A DNA stretch of 64,000 nucleotides from CBDFHF01 sp965247565 (GTDB lineage Bacteria; Pseudomonadota; Gammaproteobacteria; Methylococcales; Methylomonadaceae): the NCBI GenBank assembly GCA_965247565.1, contig CBDFHF010000003.1, positions 2,604,001 through 2,668,000 of the forward strand, given 5' to 3'. The position numbers were made by a program, and so were the translations under genes. Numbering within the stretch: position 1 is the first letter of the stretch; each line of letters starts with the position of its first letter. This document shows positions 25,623-34,395 of the stretch, piece after piece. The notes under the pieces are model-generated. The model saw nothing but the letters and a program-made list of their open reading frames with translations, was not told the origin of the DNA and searched no databases.

Positions 25623-28600
25623 ATGATGGCTTTAACCCAACGTCTTTTATTTTTTCGAGAATTCTTTGTCGGTAGTCTATTGGTGCTGATTCTCATATTT
25701 CCAGGCCAAAATTTCGCTCAGGTGATCGGCAATCAATTGCTAAACGTCACTGTCACCGATGGCATCAGCAGTACGCCTTTAGCCAATCAAGATGTGACCG
25801 TTTATCGCCGCGATGCGGATGGCAGCTTGAAATGGTTCCGTCGCGTTCCCACCGATGCCAACGGCAAACTGAGTCTGGACTTGCCAGGGCTGGGCGGCAC
25901 GACTTCTTATGTATTGCAAACCGCGATGAAGCATGGCAATCGAACCGCCAACTCCAACAATATTAACCAAACCGGTAATCTCACATTCAAAGTCGGAAAT
26001 GCTCGGGTAAAAGCAGTCAACGGTCAAAACGGCAGCGTGTTAAGTGGGCAACAAATTAACGTCCACAAAATACTGGTAGATGGCACGGATGTTTATTTCA
26101 ACAATACCAGCACCGATGCCAATGGCTTGGTCGACTTTGATTTACCTAACTTAGGCAGTGGCCAGGCTTACGTATTCAAAGCCAAAAATGCGTTTGATAA
26201 CAGCTGGAAAACCAGCGAGCCAATCAGCCAAAGTGGCTTAACCACCTTTATTGTCGGCAACCAACTGCTTAACGTGAGTGTCACCGATGGCATCAGCAGT
26301 ACGCCTTTAGCCAATCAAGATGTGACCGTTTATCGCCGCGATGCGGATGGCAGCTTGAAATGGTTCCGTCGCGTTCCCACCGATGCCAACGGCAAACTGA
26401 GTCTGGACTTGCCAGGGCTGGGCAGCACGACTTCTTATGTATTGCAAACCGCGATGAAGCATGGCAATCGAACCGCCAACTCCAACAATATTAACCAAAC
26501 CGGTAATCTCACATTCAAAGTCGGAAATGCTCGGGTAAAAGCAGTCAACGGTCAAAACGGCAGCGTGTTAAGTGGGCAACAAATTAACGTCCACAAAATA
26601 CTGGTAGATGGCACGGATGTTTATTTCAACAATACCAGCACCGATGCCAATGGCTTGGTCGACTTTGATTTACCTAACTTAGGCAGTGGCCAGGCTTACG
26701 TATTCAAAGCCAAAAATGCGTTTGATAACAGCTGGAAAACCAGCGAGCCAATCAGCCAAAGTGGCTTAACCACCTTTATTGTCGGCAACCAACTGCTTAA
26801 CGTGAGTGTCACCGATGGCATCAGCAGTACGCCTTTAGCCAATCAAGATGTGACCGTTTATCGCCGCGATGCGGATGGCAGCTTGAAATGGTTCCGTCGC
26901 GTTCCCACCGATGCCAACGGCAAACTGAGTCTGGACTTGCCAGGGCTGGGCAGCACGACTTCTTATGTATTGCAAACCGCGATGAAGCATGGCAATCGAA
27001 CCGCCAACTCCAACAATATTAACCAAACCGGTAATCTCACATTCAAAGTCGGAAATGCTCGGGTAAAAGCAGTCAACGGTCAAAACGGCAGCGTGTTAAG
27101 TGGGCAACAAATTAACGTCCACAAAATACTGGTAGATGGCACGGATGTTTATTTCAACAATACCAGCACCGATGCCAATGGCTTGGTCGACTTTGATTTA
27201 CCTAACTTAGGCAGTGGCCAGGCTTACGTATTCAAAGCCAAAAATGCGTTTGACAACAGCTGGAAAACCAGCGAGCCAATCAGCCAAAGTGGCTTAACCA
27301 CCTTTATTGTCGGCAACCAACTGCTTAACGTGAGTGTCACCGATGGCATCAGCAGTACGCCTTTAGCCAATCAAGATGTGACCGTTTATCGCCGCGATGC
27401 GGATGGCAGCTTTAAATGGTTCCGTCGCGTTCCCACCGATGCCAACGGCAAACTGAGTCTGGACTTGCCAGGGCTGGGCGGCACGACTTCTTATGTATTG
27501 CAAACCGCGATGAAGCATGGCAATCGAACCGCCAACTCCAACAATATTAACCAAACCGGTAATCTCACATTCAAAGTCGGAAATGCTCGGGTAAAAGCAG
27601 TCAACGGTCAAAACGGCAGCGTGTTAAGTGGGCAACAAATTAACGTCCACAAAATACTGGTAGATGGCACGGATGTTTATTTCAACAATACCAGCACCGA
27701 TGCCAATGGCTTGGTCGACTTTGATTTACCTAACTTAGGCAGTGGCCAGGCTTACGTATTCAAAGCCAAAAATGCGTTTGATAACAGCTGGAAAACCAGC
27801 GAGCCAATCAGCCAAAGTGGCTTAACCACCTTTATTGTCGGCAACCAACTGCTTAACGTGAGTGTCACCGATGGCATCAGCAGTACGCCTTTAGCCAATC
27901 AAGATGTGACCGTTTATCGCCGCGATGCGGATGGCAGCTTGAAATGGTTCCGTCGCGTTCCCACCGATGCCAACGGCAAACTGAGTCTGGACTTGCCAGG
28001 GCTGGGCAGCACGACAACTTATGTGTTGCGGACTCAACAGCTTTATGGTGCTGGCTCGATAGATTCTATTGCAATATCCAAACCTGGAGACTTTGAGTTT
28101 AAAATTGGTAACTTACTGGTAAAGGCAGTTGACGGAGCCACAAATAACCCCTTAGTCAATCACGACATTACAGTAATGGAAGAATTAGTCGATGGTAGCC
28201 TATTGTGGTTTGCTCGTGGGCATACCAATCAAAACGGCACTATTTCTTTGCATTTACCTGAATTGGGACAAGGTCGTAAGTATGTGTTAAGGGCACAGAC
28301 TAAATTGGATGCTGCTTGGGTTAATAGTCAGTTAATCGTTAATGCCGGTAAAGTCGATTTTACTGTGGGTAATAGGTTATTGAATGTCCAGATACTTAAT
28401 GCCTTGGATAGCAAAGTGTTGCCAAATGTTGATGTGACTGTGTACGAACGCTTGCCAGACCAATCTTTACGTTGGATTCAACGTAAAAGCACAGATACCC
28501 AAGGTCGGATTGATTTCGATTTGATCGGTTTGGGGCAGGGTTCCAGTTATACATTGCGTGCCAGTCCTTATGGCAGCGCCATCGAAAGTAAAGATATAGA

Positions 28601-30863
28601 AAAAACCGGATCATTTCAATTATTGGCAGGTAGCGTCGCAGTTAAATTGCATAAAGCAAAAACTAGCGAGCCGATGCCGGGGAATAACTTGGTTCTATTT
28701 GAAAAAGGTGCGGATGGCAAATTAATTTGGCGTGCATCTCTGTTAACCGATAGCGCCGGTGTGGTGCGTTTCGACCCCACTGGCTTGGGGGATGGACGCT
28801 TGTTTGTAGTCAGGGCTAACAATTTATTTGGCAACGGTAAAAACCACTTTAGTCGCTGGATAGCCAATAAAGGCTTCGTTGATTTTGCTGTCGATCCTGA
28901 AGACTCAAGTGAACTCGATGAAAAACCGCCGGTATTTGTGGCTTTTTACCCTACTGATAACGCTAATTTAGCCAGTAAGGGGTTTCAATTACGCATGAAA
29001 ATCACTGATAACCAAGCGGTTGATAAAGTCGAATTGACTGTGACCGATCCGGTTGCGGGTGTTGCCAACGGTACTGCCAATCAGTCACAGGGTGATTGGG
29101 TTTTTACTGTTACGCAAACTATGTTGACCGCTGGGCAGTCGGTTACGGTTAAGGCTGTCGCTTACGATAAGGTCGGTAATAGCGTAGCTGTATCCAAACA
29201 CTACCCCATTATTAACGACACCACGATGCCCGAGATAACAGTGTCATCGCATCGTTCTGGAGATCAAATCGATGAACACGGCCTTGCTTTATTGGGCAGT
29301 GTTTCTGATGACACCGGAGTTAAATCGTTACGGGCAACCGTCACTGATCCTGTTAAAGGTGTCATCGAAAATAACCGCGAACTGGAAGTCAGTACCAATG
29401 GCCATTGGGGCTTAGCGGTCAAAAACTTAAGCCGAGGCAGTAACGTAACCGTTACTTTATCAGCTGAAGATTGGGCGGGTAACAAAATGATAAAAGAATT
29501 GCTGTTACCGGTAATGACTGAACCGGTCAGCGCGGCTCAATTGCTTAATCGAATTACCTTCGGTGCGAGCCCAGAATTGATAACCGAATTGCGGTATTTG
29601 GGTGCAGAAGCCTTTATGCAACGGCAGTTGCACCCTAATCTGATTGATAACAGCGCGTTCGAGTCTTATCTAGCTGCTGTGCTAACTCAAGCTCCGACTA
29701 ATCCAGGTCGTTTAAAATATATGCAGATTGCACACGCCACGCATAGTAAAAGACAATTATTGGAAGTGATGACCTGGTTTTGGGAAAATCATTTCAATAC
29801 TGACCGTACCAAAACAACCAACGATTATGAGCTAGCTGAAAGTCAGGGCTTCAGAACACATGCCTTAGGCCGATTTAGAGATCTGCTAGAGGTCAGTGCG
29901 AAAAGTCCGGCAATGTTAGTTTATCTGGATAATCATCACAGTCTTAAAACAGCACCTAATGAAAACTATGCCAGAGAATTATTAGAGCTACATACCTTAG
30001 GTGTCGACAATGGCTATACTTCGAAAGATATTGCGGAAGTGGCAAGAGTATTTACCGGTTGGCGTGTAACTAATGGTGTCTTTGGCTTTGCAACATGGGC
30101 GCATGACAACGGTGAAAAGAGTGTACTGGGTACTACCATTCCTGCTGGTACTGGATTGCTTGGTGGCGAGCAGGTGTTAGATATGTTGGCGGCTAACCAG
30201 GGTACGGCAAAGCATATTTGCACCGAATTACTCAAACTGTTGGTAACCGATCAGCCAGCTGTCAGTTCTATTGCAAACTGCGCTAATGACTTTATTAGCT
30301 ACGCCGAGCAGGACGACCAAATAGCAAGGGTTTTGGAAGGCATCTTGCGCTCGTCGGCATTTTCCGATTCCGCTAATTTCCATAACAAAGTCAAAATTCC
30401 ATTAGAGTTTGTCTCTGAATTTTTCAGGCAGTTTCCAGTGTCAATTAGTTACGAAGGTACGTTCAACCAATTAAGAGACATGGGTATGGACTTGTATTTT
30501 TATCCGGAACCCACCGGTTGGCCAGAAGAAGCCGATCGCTGGGTAAGCTCAGGACAATTAGTGCAACGGTGGCAGTTTACTGGACAAGCGTTAATGAGTA
30601 CGCCTTCTATTTGGCGCAATTATTGGGAGCAGCCTGCGCAATTCTTTATCGATAAAGGCTTAGAAACAAGCGAAGGCGTATTGGCTTTCTTATTTGAACT
30701 GACGTTAAATCACGACTATAGAGTCGAGGAATATGAAGCTGCGAAAGCACTATTGACCGCAAACAATAGTGAACGCTTCGATATTTACGATGCCAAAGCC
30801 GATGCCAAGCTGCGAAAGGTGATCGCGATGGTTTTAAATTTCCCAGCCTATCAATTGCAGTAA
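25623..30863 (+). CDS. Giant secreted DUF1800 protein with tandem Ig-like/carboxypeptidase-regulatory-type repeats
   Basis: This is a 1746-residue protein. A signal peptide (about residues 1-33, ending QNFAQ) is followed by twelve modules of about 88 residues (36 to about 1090). Each module starts GN-x-L/V and has a DANGKLSLDLPGLG-type beta-sandwich core similar to CarboxypepD_reg/Cna-B-like folds. Modules alternate between two types, and the first four A-B pairs are almost identical at DNA level. Two further Ig-like domains (about 1100-1300) use VDKVELTVTDPVAG and VKSLRATVTDPVKG. The C-terminal 440 residues form a DUF1800 domain, with ENYARELLELHTLG and HFNTDRTKTTN motifs. DUF1800 genes typically pair with a DUF1501 gene, as here, 14 bp downstream. 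Function is unknown; the architecture suggests a cell-surface stalk carrying a head domain. Confidence 0.9.
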   Translation: MMALTQRLLFFREFFVGSLLVLILIFPGQNFAQVIGNQLLNVTVTDGISSTPLANQDVTVYRRDADGSLKWFRRVPTDANGKLSLDLPGLGGTTSYVLQTAMKHGNRTANSNNINQTGNLTFKVGNARVKAVNGQNGSVLSGQQINVHKILVDGTDVYFNNTSTDANGLVDFDLPNLGSGQAYVFKAKNAFDNSWKTSEPISQSGLTTFIVGNQLLNVSVTDGISSTPLANQDVTVYRRDADGSLKWFRRVPTDANGKLSLDLPGLGSTTSYVLQTAMKHGNRTANSNNINQTGNLTFKVGNARVKAVNGQNGSVLSGQQINVHKILVDGTDVYFNNTSTDANGLVDFDLPNLGSGQAYVFKAKNAFDNSWKTSEPISQSGLTTFIVGNQLLNVSVTDGISSTPLANQDVTVYRRDADGSLKWFRRVPTDANGKLSLDLPGLGSTTSYVLQTAMKHGNRTANSNNINQTGNLTFKVGNARVKAVNGQNGSVLSGQQINVHKILVDGTDVYFNNTSTDANGLVDFDLPNLGSGQAYVFKAKNAFDNSWKTSEPISQSGLTTFIVGNQLLNVSVTDGISSTPLANQDVTVYRRDADGSFKWFRRVPTDANGKLSLDLPGLGGTTSYVLQTAMKHGNRTANSNNINQTGNLTFKVGNARVKAVNGQNGSVLSGQQINVHKILVDGTDVYFNNTSTDANGLVDFDLPNLGSGQAYVFKAKNAFDNSWKTSEPISQSGLTTFIVGNQLLNVSVTDGISSTPLANQDVTVYRRDADGSLKWFRRVPTDANGKLSLDLPGLGSTTTYVLRTQQLYGAGSIDSIAISKPGDFEFKIGNLLVKAVDGATNNPLVNHDITVMEELVDGSLLWFARGHTNQNGTISLHLPELGQGRKYVLRAQTKLDAAWVNSQLIVNAGKVDFTVGNRLLNVQILNALDSKVLPNVDVTVYERLPDQSLRWIQRKSTDTQGRIDFDLIGLGQGSSYTLRASPYGSAIESKDIEKTGSFQLLAGSVAVKLHKAKTSEPMPGNNLVLFEKGADGKLIWRASLLTDSAGVVRFDPTGLGDGRLFVVRANNLFGNGKNHFSRWIANKGFVDFAVDPEDSSELDEKPPVFVAFYPTDNANLASKGFQLRMKITDNQAVDKVELTVTDPVAGVANGTANQSQGDWVFTVTQTMLTAGQSVTVKAVAYDKVGNSVAVSKHYPIINDTTMPEITVSSHRSGDQIDEHGLALLGSVSDDTGVKSLRATVTDPVKGVIENNRELEVSTNGHWGLAVKNLSRGSNVTVTLSAEDWAGNKMIKELLLPVMTEPVSAAQLLNRITFGASPELITELRYLGAEAFMQRQLHPNLIDNSAFESYLAAVLTQAPTNPGRLKYMQIAHATHSKRQLLEVMTWFWENHFNTDRTKTTNDYELAESQGFRTHALGRFRDLLEVSAKSPAMLVYLDNHHSLKTAPNENYARELLELHTLGVDNGYTSKDIAEVARVFTGWRVTNGVFGFATWAHDNGEKSVLGTTIPAGTGLLGGEQVLDMLAANQGTAKHICTELLKLLVTDQPAVSSIANCANDFISYAEQDDQIARVLEGILRSSAFSDSANFHNKVKIPLEFVSEFFRQFPVSISYEGTFNQLRDMGMDLYFYPEPTGWPEEADRWVSSGQLVQRWQFTGQALMSTPSIWRNYWEQPAQFFIDKGLETSEGVLAFLFELTLNHDYRVEEYEAAKALLTANNSERFDIYDAKADAKLRKVIAMVLNFPAYQLQ
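25728..28014 (+). repeat. Tandem 528-bp repeats, four full copies plus about 175 bp
   Basis: Units start at 25728, 26256, 26784 and 27312, each 528 bp (176 codons). A fifth copy from 27840 remains identical until about 28014 and then diverges. I see only a handful of differences between units. These are the first 30 bases of unit one, a Gly/Ser codon in the GLGxTTS motif, one Leu/Phe codon in unit four and one silent change in unit three. Such uniformity points to recent duplication or gene conversion. Confidence 0.97.
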
Positions 30864-30877
30864 AGAGGAACGCAAAC

Positions 30878-32125
30878 ATGAACAGAAGACAATTTTTAAG
30901 CGGTTTGGCAGCGATGCCGATGATCGGTCGTAGTGTGTTGTCGGGCGGAGCGTTGCTATCTGGCTTGGGCAGTGCGCAGGCTGAAAACGTCTCAGGTAAA
31001 ACACTGATAGTTATTTTCCAGCGGGGCGGGTGTGATGGACTCAATGTCGTTGTACCGCATGGCGAAGATGAATATTATCGATTAAGGCCTGATATCGCTA
31101 TCGCCAGACCCGGCTCAGGTGCCGATGCTGCGTTAAATTTGGACGGTTTTTTTGGTTTGCATCCGGCTATGTCGTCTTTATACGATATTTACCAGCAAGG
31201 CCATTTAGCCGTTATGCCGACCGTGCATTATAACAATGGCAACCGTTCACACTTTTCCAGTCAAGATTTTATAGAAAGTGGTATCGGTGGCATAAAAACC
31301 GCTGACGGCTGGTTAAACCGACAATTATCGCTAAACAGTCAGGCGGCCAATGATCTGCGTGCCGTCAGTTTTGGCGGATTAGTTCATGCATTAAAAGGCA
31401 GTGTACCGGTAACTTCCATCGAATCGATAGGCGCGCCCGTATCAGGAATAGACAACACCATATTGAATCAATTGGCGGACATTTATAGGCAGCCTGTCAG
31501 TTCGGTTCTTAAAGCACGTATGTTATTAAAACAGCATGGCGAACTGGCGATTGATAATTTGTTTTTATTAGATCAATACAAAAACCAAGCTTATACTTCT
31601 GAAAACGGGGCGGTGTATCCTAATACTACTTATGGCAAACAGTTAAGAGATGTCGCTCGGCTTATCAAAGCCCGTGCTGGGTTAGAAGTGGCAGCGGTCG
31701 ATATTGATGGTTGGGATAACCATGTCGGTCAAGGTGGTGCTCAAGGGGTTCAATCAACTCGATTACGTGAGTTTTCTGAGGGTATTGCCGCGCTTTATAA
31801 GGATTTAGGTTCAGCTTATATGAATGATGTGGTGATTTTGACCATGACTGAATTCGGCAGAACGGCCCAGCAAAACGCCAGTAAGGGAACGGATCATGGA
31901 AATGCGTCGAGCTGGTTTGTTATTGGTCATCAGGTTAATGGGGGTATTTATGGTGATTGGCCCGGACTCTCATCCGAAAAGCTCTATTTAGGGCGTTATC
32001 TGGCTTATTCGGTTAATTTTACCGATATTTTTGGTGAGCTATTAGTCAAACATTTGGATAACGCTCTTGGTTTGGCAACCGTTTTGCCCGGTGGTCTTTA
32101 TAAGCCCGTTGGATTTTTATCTTGA
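30878..32125 (+). CDS. DUF1501 family protein, Tat-exported
   Basis: This 415-residue protein begins with a twin-arginine signal (MNRRQFLSGLAAMPMIG, cleavage after SAQA near residue 36), so it should be exported folded, probably with a metal. The DUF1501 domain follows, with LIVIFQRGGCDGLNVVVPHG, an HYNNGNRSHFSSQDF segment and the alkaline-phosphatase-superfamily-like TEFGRTAQQN and GTDHGNASSWFVIG with metal-binding Asp/His. DUF1501 proteins are sulfatase/phosphatase-fold relatives of unknown substrate. The 14-bp spacing to the DUF1800 gene marks a two-gene operon, and an interaction of the two products outside the membrane is likely. Confidence 0.9.
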   Translation: MNRRQFLSGLAAMPMIGRSVLSGGALLSGLGSAQAENVSGKTLIVIFQRGGCDGLNVVVPHGEDEYYRLRPDIAIARPGSGADAALNLDGFFGLHPAMSSLYDIYQQGHLAVMPTVHYNNGNRSHFSSQDFIESGIGGIKTADGWLNRQLSLNSQAANDLRAVSFGGLVHALKGSVPVTSIESIGAPVSGIDNTILNQLADIYRQPVSSVLKARMLLKQHGELAIDNLFLLDQYKNQAYTSENGAVYPNTTYGKQLRDVARLIKARAGLEVAAVDIDGWDNHVGQGGAQGVQSTRLREFSEGIAALYKDLGSAYMNDVVILTMTEFGRTAQQNASKGTDHGNASSWFVIGHQVNGGIYGDWPGLSSEKLYLGRYLAYSVNFTDIFGELLVKHLDNALGLATVLPGGLYKPVGFLS

Positions 32126-32133
32126 AAGTTCAG

Positions 32134-32160
32134 AAACCAGAATTTCACTGGTTTTGTTAT
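32134..32160 (+). terminator. Probable Rho-independent terminator after the DUF1501 gene
   Basis: A 7-bp stem (AAACCAG at 32134-32140, CTGGTTT at 32148-32154) with a 7-nt loop is followed by TTGTTATC. It lies 9 bp after the DUF1501 stop and fits a modest terminator. The stem is short, so confidence is limited. Confidence 0.45.
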
Positions 32161-32254
32161 CACTTTTAACTTTGACTCCCAAGTTTCTGCTTGGTAATCA
32201 GGTTTTCGAAGCCGAGCTTTCAAAAGTTTGAGAAGCCATCTTCGCCTGAAGCAG

Positions 32255-33496
32255 CTAAATTGGCATATATCCTAGATCACTAGCAAACCGCTGTAATACT
32301 TTATTTTTATTTAGATTTAAAAGCGCAAACTGACGAGCAATCGTATTATGTGTTTTTTCTGATTCTGACGGTAGATCTGATAGTGCATGATTTAAACAGG
32401 CGACCAACGCATCAATGTTCTCCGGCTCAATACAGCGAGCAATACCGGGGTATTCATTGCATAACAGCCCTAACTCAGTATTGGGTTCAGCCGTGATTAT
32501 GCTGTGGCCACCGACAGAAAGAATAGTCGTTAACTTAGAAGGCAAAACCGCATCGGCAGCCCCCTTTTTTTGAATCACCAGATGAATATCAGCCAGTGCC
32601 ATTAACGCGGGCAGGTTTTCATACGATTGTAGGGGATGAAATTTTAGATTATTAAGATCCAAGTTCGTAGCCTGTTGTAGCAACTGCTCTTGCGCGACGC
32701 CAGTACCGACCATTAAAAACAGTAGATTAGGTACGCCTCTTAATTTGTCGGCAGCTTGTAAAACAATCTCTAGTCCCTGTTTTTTACCCATGTTACCGGA
32801 GTAAAGTACGATACGGGTTGTTTCGCCAATACCCCACTGATGCTTAAAATAGGTAGGATCAGCATCAGGGGTAAAAAAATCGGTATCCACCCAATTAGGA
32901 AAATAAAACAACTTTTCAGGTTGCCCAGTTTTTTGTGCTGCGTTGCGCACCATGTGGTGAGAAATGGATGAGATCGCATTAAAACGGCGCATAAACCAAC
33001 TCTCAACCTGGCCAGCAAATTGGGCAATAACTCCCGATTTTCCCAAGCCCAGACCCAACATGGCATCCAATTCAAAATCTTGAATGTGCAATACGCTTTT
33101 ACTTCCCCGTAATGAACAAAACAACACAGTCGTTGGTACGCAGAAAAAAGTCGGTTCGATGCAGATCATGACATCAGGCCTCCAGAACCATTGCTTAAAA
33201 ACTACAGGCAAGCTTGAAAATGCGAAACTTATCAGGTGAAGTAACCGACTTAAGGTGGTCGGTTTTTTAGGCACGAATAGAGGACAACGAAATACAATTA
33301 CTTTATTGAGCGATTCGGCTCGATATTGCCAGCTTTTATAATCCTTACCAACTTGCCATTCTGGATAATAGGGTGGGGCGCAGATAACGCGAACGTCATG
33401 ACCATTTTCAGCCAGCCATTCGCACATTTCACTTGAATACTTGCCGATGCCGGTTAGTTCGGGTGCGTAATTAAGGCCGTAGAGTAGGATTTTCAT
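32255..33496 (-). CDS. Glycosyltransferase family 4, WcaI/WbuB type
   Basis: This 413-residue GT-B glycosyltransferase resembles the WcaI (colanic acid) and WbuB (fucosamine transferase) group. The N-terminus MKILLYGLNYAPELTGIGKY, ICAPPYYPEW and the C-terminal nucleotide-binding VLYSGNMGKKQGLEI are characteristic. The donor may be a fucose- or GlcNAc-type sugar. It is cytoplasmic and possibly membrane-associated. It is convergent with the DUF1501 gene and opens the left end of the second polysaccharide cluster. Upstream (33.5 kb onward) lies a stretch of gene debris, so it probably has its own promoter. Confidence 0.88.
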   Translation of the reverse strand: MKILLYGLNYAPELTGIGKYSSEMCEWLAENGHDVRVICAPPYYPEWQVGKDYKSWQYRAESLNKVIVFRCPLFVPKKPTTLSRLLHLISFAFSSLPVVFKQWFWRPDVMICIEPTFFCVPTTVLFCSLRGSKSVLHIQDFELDAMLGLGLGKSGVIAQFAGQVESWFMRRFNAISSISHHMVRNAAQKTGQPEKLFYFPNWVDTDFFTPDADPTYFKHQWGIGETTRIVLYSGNMGKKQGLEIVLQAADKLRGVPNLLFLMVGTGVAQEQLLQQATNLDLNNLKFHPLQSYENLPALMALADIHLVIQKKGAADAVLPSKLTTILSVGGHSIITAEPNTELGLLCNEYPGIARCIEPENIDALVACLNHALSDLPSESEKTHNTIARQFALLNLNKNKVLQRFASDLGYMPI

Positions 33497-33610
33497 GTAG
33501 TTGATTTGATGATATTTAAAACTCTATGTGAAATATGGAAGGTACACGCAAATCCAAGATTCTTCAATCAGAGTCTTGTAAAAGTAAATCCGTTTATCCT
33601 CCGACAAACT

Positions 33611-33630
33611 CTCGGCAACTGCTCCTGCGT
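33611..33630 (+). repeat. 20-bp dispersed repeat, copy 1
   Basis: CTCGGCAACTGCTCCTGCGT occurs here and again at 34068-34087 in the same orientation. Both are followed by related GCTCTCCTGCAT-type sequence, indicating a longer decayed repeat unit. Confidence 0.7.
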
Positions 33631-33721
33631 CGCCTAAAGCGCCTACTGTTAGTGCTCTACCTCCTGCATAATCCACATGGACGTGGTGAATGCAGATATT
33701 GCAGGAGAAAATATCTGTTCA

Positions 33722-33934
33722 TTACAGTCGAGCATCAACGGATTTGTTTTTAGCCAAGCGAGACATTTTATCCCAGAAGCTACGCTTCATGGTTTCTTGC
33801 GGAATCCAGTCCTTAATTTGCCCCTTGACCAACGTAACAAGCCGTGCGACTTTTTCCTCTCTGGACTCGGCACCGGTAAGAAGCTGCCTTGCTTCCAGGT
33901 ATTTAAAATAAATGAGGCTGTGATACCATGATCC
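33722..33934 (-). pseudogene. C-terminal remnant of a GT2 glycosyltransferase (copy A)
   Basis: In minus orientation this reads WYHSLIYFKYLEARQLL, TGAESREEKVARLVTLVKGQ and ends at TAA (33722-33724) after about 69 codons. It resembles the end of copy B at 36364-36857 (WYRCLVDLKCLEADRIL, AESREEKVARISEL). The upstream part is lost and a stop lies just before the preserved stretch. It is the tail of an AmsE/WcaA-like family 2 glycosyltransferase whose body has been deleted. Confidence 0.7.
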
Positions 33935-34067
33935 TCTCCCCTGTATACATTACAAAAATTAATAAACATGGTGCCCGGCTGTATTTTTGTCATGTATGGG
34001 TAATCCTTGCATAAAGAAGTTGATAGTGTCGCTATTTTTGCGAAAGCTTGTTTTGGGCCTCCCAGCC

Positions 34068-34087
34068 CTCGGCAACTGCTCCTGCGT
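34068..34087 (+). repeat. 20-bp dispersed repeat, copy 2
   Basis: This is identical to 33611-33630. It is followed by TTGCTCCTCTCCTGCATCCA, longer than in the first copy, so this may be the better preserved unit. Confidence 0.7.
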
Positions 34088-34207
34088 TGCTCCTCTCCTG
34101 CATCCATGCAGTCGAAGCAAGCGGCAAAAACTTAACGCGACAAATTAATGTTCCAACGGCCTCTGCCGTTCCTTACGACTACGCTCAGGACAAGCTCTGC
34201 TTCTCTC

Positions 34208-34235
34208 ATCCAATACCCAACAAGGGGTATTGGAT
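34208..34235. repeat. Perfect 11-bp stem-loop
   Basis: ATCCAATACCC (34208-34218) and GGGTATTGGAT (34225-34235) are exact reverse complements around a 6-nt loop. It has no T-run, so it is not a typical terminator. It belongs to the repeat-rich stretch. Confidence 0.7.
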
Positions 34236-34395
34236 ATTATTCTCGCAATGACTCGACGCGATTTCGTAAAGCCTGCATTTTCACTCCTCAAACAGCCGCT
34301 CCGTGAAAACACAAGCACTATCGCTACCAACTGGCTAAGAAATCTTCACTCCGCTAACGCTCCGTTTCCAAGATTTCTCAGCGCAGGTTTGGTTC

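Larger units (their letters stand above)
33497..34395. other. Gene-poor, repeat-rich region with pseudogene debris
   Basis: This region of 900 bp has no intact gene. It contains a glycosyltransferase remnant (33722-33934), two copies of a 20-base repeat (CTCGGCAACTGCTCCTGCGT at 33611-33630 and 34068-34087) and a perfect 11-bp hairpin at 34208-34235. A stretch near 34165-34205 (CTACGCTCAGGACAAGC) is typical of interspersed repeats whose conceptual translation contains RACPERSR. Apparent short reading frames here are not genes. Confidence 0.6.

Noticed and set aside
25779..27611. Four identical 82-codon open frames on the minus strand inside the repeats
   Set aside because: They are antisense shadows of the 528-bp repeats, with no family likeness and no ribosome-binding site; the plus-strand protein explains the sequence.
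25728..28014. Tandem repeat considered as CRISPR-like array
   Set aside because: Units are 528 bp, directly abutting, fully coding and without unique spacers.
34145..34330. Short minus-strand frame with RACPERSR motif
   Set aside because: This translation is typical of an interspersed DNA repeat and does not indicate a protein.
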